Shown piece after piece: positions 36,138 to 47,852 of a stretch of 64,000 nt of DNA. The notes beneath the pieces were generated by a model. The model saw only the letters and a program-made list of their open reading frames with translations, was not told the origin of the DNA and did no database searches. The translations under genes were made by a program, and so were the position numbers. The stretch's first letter is position 1. Every line of letters starts with the position of its first letter. Source of the stretch: Actinomadura coerulea (lineage in GTDB: Bacteria > Actinomycetota > Actinomycetes > Streptosporangiales > Streptosporangiaceae); the NCBI RefSeq assembly GCF_014208105.1, contig NZ_JACHMQ010000001.1, positions 1,302,001-1,366,000 on the forward strand, written 5' to 3'.

Positions 36138-36175
36138 AGCCGGTCGTTCGGCGGGACGCCGCTTCAGGCGCCCGG

Positions 36176-37192
36176 TCAGGCCGCCCTGAACCCCGCGGCG
36201 GCCGGTTCGGGCGCCGTGCCGTTGCCGTGGCCGTGGTCGTGGCCGAGCGCCCGGCGGCCGCTCAGGTCCGCCTCGCCGGCCAGCTGCCGCAGCCGCCGCA
36301 GCGAACGGTCGGTGATCTGCCGGACGCGGTTGTGGCTCAGCCCGTACCGGGCGCCGATCTGCGCGTACGACAGCGGCTGCCCGCTGTCCATCCCGAACCG
36401 GGCCCGCAGGATCGCGGACTCGCGTTCGGGAAGCCGGTCCAGCAGCCGTCCGAGGCCCTCGATGTCGTCCAGCGCGAGGATCTCCGCCTCCGGGGTGACG
36501 GCGTCGGGATCCTCCAGCAGGTCGCCCATCGGCGTCTCGCCGGCGTCGTCGACGGTCGCGTCCAGGCTCGCCGGGTCGCGCCGCCATCTCAGCAGTTCGT
36601 CGACATGCTCGGCGGCGGCGCCGACGGCGCCCGCGAGCTCCTCGCGGGTCGGCTCCCTGCCGAGTTCGCGGCTGAGCTGGCGCTCCGCGCGCCGCAGCCG
36701 GGACAACTCCTCCTCGACGTGGACGGGCAGGCGGATCGTGCGGGCGGTGTGGCTCAGCCCGCGGCCGATCGCCTGCCGGATCCACCAGGTGGCGTAGGTG
36801 GAGAACTTGAAGCCGCGGCGGTAGTCGAACTTCTCCACCGCACGCATCAGCCCCAGGTTCCCCTCCTGGATGAGGTCGATGAGGGGCAACGAGTCGGTCG
36901 GGTACTTCCGGGCGATCGAGACGACCAGCCGCAGATTGGCCTCGACGAAGCGCTGCTTCGCGCGCAGCCCCGCCGCGGCCAGCTCCTCCAGCTCCTCGCG
37001 GGACGCGCCCTCGGGCACCGCCCCCTCGTCGAGCAGCTGTTCGGCGTACAGGCCCCCTTCGATCGCCTTGGCCAGATCGACCTCCTCCTGCGCGTCGAGC
37101 AGGGGAGTACGGCCGATCCGGTCGAGGTACGCCCCGACAAGATCCTTGTCGGGGACTTCGACCCTGTCGCCCTTGGTACGGGTTCCAGCCAT
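36176..37192 (-). CDS. Group 2 RNA polymerase sigma-70 factor
   Basis: ATG 37192 follows GGAGAAGGG. The 338-residue protein has region 1.2 ('VPDKDLVGAYLDRIGRTPLL'), region 2 ('FVEANLRLVVSIARKYPTDS', 'LIDLIQEGNLGLMRAVEKFD', 'FKFSTYATWWIRQAIGR'), region 3 ('RTIRLPVHVEEELSRLRRAE') and region 4 ('PERESAILRARFGMDSGQPL', 'YGLSHNRVRQITDRSLRRLR'). It lacks the long acidic region 1.1 of the primary sigma, and has a His/Gly-rich tail. This is an HrdD/SigB-like alternative sigma. The partner-switching genes of 31-34 kb lie just beyond aroG, but sigmas of this group are not usually their targets. Confidence 0.93.
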   Translation of the reverse strand: MAGTRTKGDRVEVPDKDLVGAYLDRIGRTPLLDAQEEVDLAKAIEGGLYAEQLLDEGAVPEGASREELEELAAAGLRAKQRFVEANLRLVVSIARKYPTDSLPLIDLIQEGNLGLMRAVEKFDYRRGFKFSTYATWWIRQAIGRGLSHTARTIRLPVHVEEELSRLRRAERQLSRELGREPTREELAGAVGAAAEHVDELLRWRRDPASLDATVDDAGETPMGDLLEDPDAVTPEAEILALDDIEGLGRLLDRLPERESAILRARFGMDSGQPLSYAQIGARYGLSHNRVRQITDRSLRRLRQLAGEADLSGRRALGHDHGHGNGTAPEPAAAGFRAA

Positions 37193-37250
37193 CCTGACCC
37201 TTCTCCGGTGCGATCTCCCTAGGAGGACAACGCCAATTACCGCTCTGTGA

Positions 37251-37265
37251 TTCCCACGTGGGGAA
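37251..37265. promoter_or_regulatory. Inverted repeat between sigma factor and thioredoxin genes
   Basis: TTCCC-ACGTG-GGGAA lies in the 130-base divergent gap, 58 bases upstream of the thioredoxin start. It is a candidate operator or part of either promoter; no regulator can be named. Confidence 0.4.
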
Positions 37266-37322
37266 TACTGCGAGGCTGTAAGCCGCTCTACGTCGTGATA
37301 CCCCGACTGAGGAGAAACCGAC

Positions 37323-37676
37323 ATGGCGACGGTCACACTGACCGCTGAGAACTTCGACGAGGTGGCTCAGGGCGACGGCATCGTGCTGGTCGACTTCTGG
37401 GCCGAGTGGTGCGGCCCGTGCAAGCGGTTCGCGCCCGTGTTCGAACGGTCGGCGGACAAGCACGAGGACATCGTCTTCGGCAAGGTGGACACCGACGCCG
37501 AGGCCGAGCTGTCGGAGCGGTTCGGCATCCGGTCCATCCCCACGCTGATGGCGATTCGCGACGGCATGATCGTGTTCGCGGAGCCGGGCGCGCTGCCCGA
37601 GTCGGTGCTGGAGAACGTGATCGAGCAGGTCCGCGGCCTCGACATGGAGGACGTCCGCCGGCGCGCGAAGGCCTGA
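37323..37676 (+). CDS. trxA: Thioredoxin
   Basis: ATG 37323 follows GAGGAG. The 117-residue protein is a single thioredoxin fold with the redox pair Cys30-Gly-Pro-Cys33 in 'VDFWAEWCGPCKRF'. The cis-Pro loop is 'IRSIPTLMAIRDG'. The product reduces protein disulfides in the cytosol, normally with thioredoxin reductase. It is slightly longer than typical (about 105), with an acidic/basic helix at the C-terminus. No reductase gene is adjacent. Confidence 0.95.
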   Translation: MATVTLTAENFDEVAQGDGIVLVDFWAEWCGPCKRFAPVFERSADKHEDIVFGKVDTDAEAELSERFGIRSIPTLMAIRDGMIVFAEPGALPESVLENVIEQVRGLDMEDVRRRAKA

Positions 37677-37792
37677 CCTTCAGCGCCGCCGGGTTGCGCG
37701 GACGAGACGCGCGGCGGGCGCCGGGGAGGCGCGCGGGCAAAGAAGCGGACGCCACCGCCCCTTCACCGGTCGGCATGGTCGATGATGGACGG

Positions 37793-38626
37793 ATGCTCGC
37801 CGATGTCGTCCGATACCTGGTGTGCCCCGTGTGCGGAGCCGACCTCGAACTGGCCGACCGCCGCCTGGTCTGCCCGGGCGGGCATGCCTTCGACGTCGCG
37901 CGACAGGGATATGCGAACCTCCTGCCGGGCAACGCCCGTCCGGGAACGGCCGACACTCCGGAGATGGTCCGCGCGAGGGACGAGTTCCTGACGGCCGGCC
38001 ACTTCGCGGCTCTCGCGGACAGGCTCGCCCGGAGCGTCTCGCGCGCCGATCCGTCCGTCGTCCTGGACGCGGGCGCCGGGACGGGGCACTACCTCAGCCG
38101 CATCCTCGACCGAGCGCCGGACGCCGTCGGCCTCGCCCTGGACATCTCCAAGCACGCCGCCCGGCGCGCCGCGAAGGCGCACCCGCGCTGTGGCGCCGTG
38201 GTCGCGGACCTCTGGCGCCCGTTCCCGCTGCGCGACAGCGCGGCCGACGTCGTGGTCAACGTCTTCGCCCCGCGCAACGCGACCGAGTTCCACCGCGTGC
38301 TCCGAGACGACGGGCTGCTGCTCACGGTGACTCCGTCACCCCGGCACCTCGGCACACTCGTGGAGCCCCTGGGCCTGCTCTCGATCGACAAGCACAAGAC
38401 CGAGCGCATGGACACCGCGCTCTCCGGCTACTTCAAGCTGGACTCGCGCGAGGAACTCGAAGCCGAGGCCGTCCTGACGCACGGCGAGGTGTTCACGCTC
38501 GTCGGCATGGGCCCGAGCGCGCACCACGTCCCGCCGGAGCCGCTCAGGGAACGGCTGGCGAAGCTGCCCGAGCCGCTGACCGCCCCGCTGTCGTTCGTCC
38601 TGTCCACCTACCGGCGGCTGGAGTAG
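37793..38626 (+). CDS. RlmA-type 23S rRNA methyltransferase homologue
   Basis: ATG 37793 opens 'MLADVVRYLVCPVCGADLEL'; ATG 37775 is also in frame. A zinc-binding N-terminus C-x2-C...C-x3-H ('VCPVCGADLELADRRLVCPG' then GHAF) precedes 'DVARQGYANLLPG', which is diagnostic of the RlmA(I)/RlmA(II)/TlrB group. The Rossmann core is 'VVLDAGAGTGHYLSRIL'. These enzymes methylate N1 of a guanine in helix 35 of 23S rRNA, and the TlrB form gives macrolide resistance. Which guanine is used cannot be decided. The 3' end overlaps the convergent gene by 83 bases. Confidence 0.9.
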   Translation: MLADVVRYLVCPVCGADLELADRRLVCPGGHAFDVARQGYANLLPGNARPGTADTPEMVRARDEFLTAGHFAALADRLARSVSRADPSVVLDAGAGTGHYLSRILDRAPDAVGLALDISKHAARRAAKAHPRCGAVVADLWRPFPLRDSAADVVVNVFAPRNATEFHRVLRDDGLLLTVTPSPRHLGTLVEPLGLLSIDKHKTERMDTALSGYFKLDSREELEAEAVLTHGEVFTLVGMGPSAHHVPPEPLRERLAKLPEPLTAPLSFVLSTYRRLE

Positions 38627-39326
38627 GCGCGGACCCGGCCTGCGTGATCTCCAGCAGCACCTGCGGGGTCTCGCCGGGCTCCGTCACCTCTTCGGCACCC
38701 GGCATGTCGAGCGTCTCGTAGCCGAACGACGCGGCGAGCGAGCGGCCCGCCGCTCCCAGGAGGAGACGCTGGAGAGCCTGTCCGGCGCGGAGCCATTCGG
38801 CGGGCGAGTCGCCTCGCGTGGTCAGCACCGCGCGCTGTCCCGCCGAGTGAGGCGCCGGGGGGAGTCTCCGAAGCACGGCTCCTTCCAGCCTCGCCTCCCC
38901 GGCCAGCTCGTCGACGACGGACGGGGGAGGGCAGGCGCTCGTCGCGATGGTGCGGCCGGCACGGAACGGCCGGAGCGTGGCGGCGTAGAGAAGCCGCTCC
39001 TCCCGGGATGTGCGGTGCCGCCCGGCCAGGCGTACGGAGGCGAGGACGGATGGACGTCCCGCATCGGGAAGCAACCGAACGATGGCTTCGTGACCGAGTT
39101 GCGTGGCGGCCAGGCGCAGGTTCACGAGCGCGGCCCCGCTGCTGAGGTGGAGGCCCCGGCCCGCGGGATCGTGCTTCGGCCGGTACCTGTCAGGGTCCGC
39201 GTGCACCTCGATCAGGCCGGAGACGACCTTGAACCGCCAGGCGTGCACGTCATGGACCGTGGGCCCCATCGTCGCGGCGACCACGAGACGCTCCGCCGAT
39301 GCGCGAGTGGCGGCGTGCACGTTCAC
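38544..39326 (-). CDS. Nitroreductase-like (Acg family) FMN-binding protein
   Basis: GTG 39326 follows AGGAGG; longer upstream readings lack a fold. The 260-residue protein begins 'VNVHAATRASAERLVVAATM' and 'GPTVHDVHAWRFKVVSG', the motif in which Acg-like nitroreductases bind FMN phosphate (xxPSxHNxQPWxF). Central 'RLAATQLGHEAIVRLLPD' and terminal 'ETLDMPGAEEVTEPGETPQV' continue the pattern. It is shorter than usual Acg proteins (about 330), so a domain may be trimmed. The gene may belong to a hypoxia/stress response as in mycobacteria, but that is inferred only from the family. Confidence 0.8.
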   Translation of the reverse strand: MNVHAATRASAERLVVAATMGPTVHDVHAWRFKVVSGLIEVHADPDRYRPKHDPAGRGLHLSSGAALVNLRLAATQLGHEAIVRLLPDAGRPSVLASVRLAGRHRTSREERLLYAATLRPFRAGRTIATSACPPPSVVDELAGEARLEGAVLRRLPPAPHSAGQRAVLTTRGDSPAEWLRAGQALQRLLLGAAGRSLAASFGYETLDMPGAEEVTEPGETPQVLLEITQAGSAPTPAAGRWTGRTTAGRSAARAASPAVP

Positions 39327-39518
39327 GGGGTTCCTCCTGACCTCGGGCGACAGCCGACCCGGGAGCCACCACCCGCCCAGAGGACGTTTCCCCGGGGGAG
39401 AGCGGTGAGGGCACCGTACCCCACTGTGACCCGACGCACGTAGTACGTGAACAGCGAGGTCAGCGCACCTGATCGGGTGGGCGGACGACAAGGCGGGCCG
39501 GGTTCGCGGGCCCGCGAT

Positions 39519-39547
39519 TTGACGGCTCTGGCGGGGCGTCTTAATGT
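39519..39547 (+). promoter_or_regulatory. Candidate rrn promoter (distal)
   Basis: TTGACG, 17-base spacer, TAATGT: a good fit to the vegetative consensus, about 570 bases upstream of 16S rRNA. Confidence 0.55.
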
Positions 39548-39570
39548 CTTCCTCGCCCCAAGGAGACGCG

Positions 39571-39695
39571 GGACGCCGAGAGGCGGCCGGCCCTGGGGAG
39601 CAGCCGCTGAAAATGGTTCGAGCGCCACTCGGACCGGTGTACGATGGGCTGCACAGCCTAGAACGGGATGCAGGACGCCGAGAGGTGGCCGGCCC
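39571..39695 (+). repeat. Two copies of a 23-base element in the rrn leader
   Basis: GGACGCCGAGAGGCGGCCGG with CCC at 39571-39593 recurs at 39673-39695 with one change (GGC to GGT), 102 bases apart. Each copy follows a candidate promoter by 20-30 bases, so the duplicates may represent repeated start regions or a regulatory site. Confidence 0.85.
39617..39645 (+). promoter_or_regulatory. Candidate rrn promoter (middle)
   Basis: TTCGAG, 17-base spacer, TACGAT. The -10 is good and the -35 weak. The start would be just before the second copy of the duplicated leader element. Confidence 0.45.
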
Positions 39696-39804
39696 GCAGG
39701 GCGCCTCCCGCAGAACGATCTCTCCGAGTCTTCGGCTTGGTGCGGTGTCGTCGCGGGGGGGTAGGCAGACCTTCGACTCGTCAAAAAGATCTTCGCGGAT
39801 CGGC

Positions 39805-39832
39805 TTGACAGCGAAGATGAGTCTGGTAAGTT
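39805..39832 (+). promoter_or_regulatory. Main candidate rrn promoter (proximal)
   Basis: Perfect -35 TTGACA, 16-base spacer, TAAGTT -10. It is the strongest promoter-like pair in the window, 260 bases upstream of the mature 16S 5' end. Confidence 0.7.
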
Positions 39833-39890
39833 AGCAGGGTTGCCCCGGAGCCGGGGACCGCGAGAGCGGGGTCCGGCGCGGTGGGTGTCC

Positions 39891-39915
39891 GTTTCTTGAG
39901 AACTCAACAGCGTGT
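39891..39915 (+). promoter_or_regulatory. boxA-like antitermination motif in rrn leader
   Basis: TTCTTGAGAACTCAACAGCG matches the leader motif seen before 16S genes of actinomycetes, where Nus proteins and processing enzymes act. A related copy lies in the 16S-23S spacer. Confidence 0.6.
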
Positions 39916-40094
39916 TAAAAGCCAGTGCCTTTATCGGCTCGGCCATGTTTTGGCCGGGTCGCCCCGTGCCGCTCCACTTTGTGGGGTGGTGGGGATTTCT
40001 TTGAGGCAATGCCATCCCGTTGGGGATGGTGATGCCGGGATTGTTTCCTGAGGTTTGGCCGGCTGGGGTTCGCCCCCTGGTTGGTCGTTGGACC

Positions 40095-45174
<5,080 letters not shown>

Positions 45175-45339
45175 ACTGAACGTTCAGAGTGAGTCGCTGC
45201 GAGACGATGTTCGCGTCCCTGTGTGGTTCCCAGGAAACAACTGGGTGACCGCTGTTTTGATAAGTGAATTCTGAGCCGAATGGTTCGGACGTGGATTTGC
45301 ACGCCCTCCTGGTGTTTGTGGGGGTGGTGCGTTGAGACG

Positions 45340-45456
45340 TTCGGTGGTTTTGGCGAGGGGGAAACACCCGGTCCCATCCCGAACCCGGAAGTTAAGCCCT
45401 TCAGCGCCGATGGTACTGCATGGGAGACCGTGTGGGAGAGTAGGACACCGCCGGAC
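45340..45456 (+). rRNA. rrf: 5S ribosomal RNA
   Basis: The sequence TTCGGTGGTTTTGGCGAGGG pairs at the far end with ACACCGCCGGA, forming helix I. The conserved core CCCATCCCGAACCCGGAAGT and GGGAGAGTAGGACACCGCC are present. Length is about 117 bases. It closes the 16S-23S-5S operon. Confidence 0.95.
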
Positions 45457-45465
45457 ACATATTGC

Positions 45466-45498
45466 AGAAAGGCCCCGCCGTCACGGCGGGGCCTTTCT
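45466..45498 (+). terminator. rRNA operon terminator
   Basis: A perfect 15-bp stem (AGAAAGGCCCCGCCG and its complement) with a 3-base loop lies ten bases after 5S rRNA. The foot contains A and T runs. Confidence 0.93.
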
Positions 45499-45685
45499 CA
45501 TTTCACCAGCATTGAACCTGACCGCATATTTCGAGATCGATTCTCGAGAATCATTGCGGTAAGAACGAACCCATGAGGTACGGAGGCCGGCCGCGCGGTG
45601 GCGTGCTGCCCGTCCTCGCTGACCTCGCCGTGAAGGCGGGGGTTCGAATGTCGGCGGAACTGGATGGGGATCCGTGCGAGGGCGG

Positions 45686-46065
45686 TTACCAGGTCCAGAC
45701 CAGCGTCCGGTACAACAGGCCGTGCCGGTGCCCGGGCTTGAGATACAACACCCTTGAGATGGAGACCTTCTCGAAGACCCGCCACGCACCAAGGATGGCC
45801 GGTGGGCAACCGCGGGCCAGGCGGCTTGCTCTGGTTGCGTCAGCTGTATCTCCAGGGTGCCGCGAAGCGCGGCGAGTGGTGAGCGCAGCTGGTGGGAGGC
45901 GTTCGCGACGAACCGACCGCTGTCGGCGCAGCAGGGCCTGTTCGATCCGGTCGAGCCTGTAGACGGTCAGCTGCTGCGCGTTCCGCACGTCCAGGCCGGT
46001 GACCTTTCCGAGCCGGGCTGGGGACAGGACGTCGGTGGTGCCGACGACGAACCTTCGGATGTTGC
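45686..46065 (-). pseudogene. Remnant of a sensor histidine kinase, frameshifted
   Basis: Leftward translation in one frame gives 'RFVANASHQLRSPLAALRGT' then 'LEIQLTQ', which is the HisKA H-box of a histidine kinase (His codon 45892-45894). The preceding linker helix 'VYRLDRIEQALLRRQRS' and the HAMP-like 'RRFVVGTTDVLSPARLGKV' appear in another frame, so at least one frameshift separates them. No ATPase domain follows: the sequence beyond is non-coding. This looks like a decayed two-component kinase between the rRNA terminator and the next intact gene. Confidence 0.7.
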
Positions 46066-46550
46066 TCACGCCGTTCTCCGCATGTGGGAACCGCACCTTC
46101 TGGACGCTCCAGCCGACCGCAGGCGCCAACCCCCGCCAAGCTGGCTCTCCCATGTCCGCGTCCAGACCGAGGCCGCCGCCGGCCGCGACCAACCGCCGTC
46201 GGTCGACACCGCGACGTAGTCGCTGTCGCGGCCGACGAGGCCGACCGGGTACCGTCCGCTCTTCAGTGCGGGGGTCACCTGGGCGGTGTCCTCGATGGCC
46301 GGGTTCCTGGCCTCTTCGGCCCACTGGTCCCTAGCGGCCTCGCGGGCCCACATCATGCTGAGGCCGAAGACGACGGCCGCTGCGACCGTCGCGCCCCCGC
46401 GTTCCTCGCTGCCGGACTCGTCCCCACCGCGATCGGGTTGCGACCCCTCGGACAGCTCATGGACCCTAGCCTCGCCCGCCTTCCCCGCCCCCTCCGGCCG
46501 GGGGGCCCTCGTAGGCTTACCTGCTGCCCCGAGGTCCATATTGGGCTTCA
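46066..46550 (-). pseudogene. Small membrane protein related to the gene at 46885, probably broken
   Basis: The frame from ATG 46550 encodes 161 residues: a charged N-terminus (about 1-60), a membrane segment 'VAAAVVFGLSMMWA', and an outer part with 'SGRYPVGLVGRDSDYVAVST'. The latter resembles 'GYRWVGAFRAPATDYVAVSC' in the intact neighbour, so the two are probably related. After about 'TWESQLGGGW' the frame becomes Arg-rich and ends in noise, and sensible sequence continues in another frame into the kinase remnant. I treat it as a truncated gene; it could instead be the N-terminal part of the decayed kinase. Confidence 0.5.
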
Positions 46551-46602
46551 TTCCGGAAGGGGCCGATGTCGCTGCGTCCAAGTGCCTCGCCCCGCAGGTC
46601 AC

Positions 46603-46884
46603 CCGCCGCTGCCGCGTCTTCCGTATCGCCCGGCCATGCCCGTCCTACGGCCGGAATGGGCGGTCACCGAACTCCCCCGGTCCGTCCGTAGCGTCCCTGG
46701 GCTCGGAGCGCGGGACCGTCCGACCACTCGCGCTGTGGGGCTATCGGGCGGTGGTGAACGGCGGCGGGATCATCCTCCACCACCTTCCGCCCCTTGTGAT
46801 CGCCCTGGTATGACTGCACGGTCTCGATCCACCGGAGGGCACCACCCACCGAATTGAACTTCTCTGGTCCTGAGCAACCGCGCT
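46603..46884 (-). other. Degenerate spacer with a short coding-like frame
   Basis: On the minus strand, 'KFNSVGGALRWIETVQSYQ' followed by 'GDHKGRKVVEDD' reads like protein with GC-rich third positions. It has no start and lies in a different frame from the preceding gene's C-terminus. It may be the displaced tail of gene 46885-47811 or a separate remnant. Confidence 0.35.
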
Positions 46885-47811
46885 TCAGGTTCGGGGGGCG
46901 GGGGTCTCGGCCTTGCGGATGCGCGCCACCTCGGGAGTGCGGGTGTCCAGACGGATCTTCGCAAGGGCGTGGCGGCCGAGATCGGCCGTCCTGGAGTGCT
47001 TGGTCTCGTCGTGGGTCAGGTAGACGGTCAGGTCCGGGAAGGTGACCAGCCATCCGCCGTCGCCGGCTGGGGCGGTTCGGAAATCGCGCGCGTCGCGCGG
47101 GGCCGCCAATCTTTCCTTGGCGAAGCCGGTCGCCGAGTCGGCCTCGCGGGTTCCGGCGGGGACGAAGGTGCCGTTGCGGAAGTAGACCATGGTCTGGGCC
47201 TTGTCGCCGAACGCCAGGGCGGCCTCGGACACGATGGCCGGCGGTTCCGGTGGGCGCCGGGTGAGCGCGCGTCGAGTGCTCCGCCGCCGGATCCGCCAAA
47301 TCCTGGCCAACGCCCAGATGAGCAGCGCCGGCCAGAGGACCAGCAGCCCTACGAGCAGGCTGGTTCCGGGCGCGTCCACCTTGATTCGCAGCGCCTCGTT
47401 GGACCGGTCGCAGGAGACCGCGACGTAGTCGGTGGCGGGGGCCCGGAAAGCCCCGACCCATCGGTATCCCTTGATCTCCGCGGAGTCGCCGGAGTGCCGG
47501 ACGCGGTCCAGGGTCAGCGGATAGGTGCGGTTCTGCCCGGCCAGCGCGCACGATCCCGGATCGGCGGCGCTTCCGACGACGTGGACGCGGTAGCGCAGAC
47601 CCTCGTCCACCCAGAGCACCGGGCGGCTGTCGCTCGGGACGTTTCCGGACCGGACGGCGTCGACCGTGCTCGCGGTGAGGAGTGCGTGGTGCGTCCCCCA
47701 GAAGAGCGCGGTGAGCAAGGCGAGCAGGACCACGGGACAAGCCGGGATCAGATACGTGCGCCAGGACGGGGCGAACGGCACCTGATACCGATATGAAACC
47801 TTTTTCGCCAC
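46885..47811 (-). CDS. Two-TM membrane protein of unknown function
   Basis: GTG 47811 is the only start near the divergent gene, with no good ribosome binding site. The 308-residue protein has a first membrane segment at about 18-45 ('IPACPVVLLALLTALFWG'), an outer domain of about 90 residues with one Cys pair and the 'DYVAVSC' motif, a second membrane segment at about 130-155 ('LLVGLLVLWPALLIWALARI'), and a cytosolic C-terminal domain (about 160-308) of beta character ('GDKAQTMVYFRNGTFVPAG'). No family is recognised. It is 41 bases from the divergent M16 gene, so they may share regulation. Confidence 0.7.
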   Translation of the reverse strand: MAKKVSYRYQVPFAPSWRTYLIPACPVVLLALLTALFWGTHHALLTASTVDAVRSGNVPSDSRPVLWVDEGLRYRVHVVGSAADPGSCALAGQNRTYPLTLDRVRHSGDSAEIKGYRWVGAFRAPATDYVAVSCDRSNEALRIKVDAPGTSLLVGLLVLWPALLIWALARIWRIRRRSTRRALTRRPPEPPAIVSEAALAFGDKAQTMVYFRNGTFVPAGTREADSATGFAKERLAAPRDARDFRTAPAGDGGWLVTFPDLTVYLTHDETKHSRTADLGRHALAKIRLDTRTPEVARIRKAETPAPRT

Positions 47812-47852
47812 CCGCGAATTGTACGATCTTGCGGCCTGGAGGGGGAGATCAT

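Noticed and set aside
45630-45670. tRNA-like T-arm (GGGGGTTCGAATG)
   Set aside because: No acceptor stem or anticodon arm could be folded around it; probably chance in decayed DNA.
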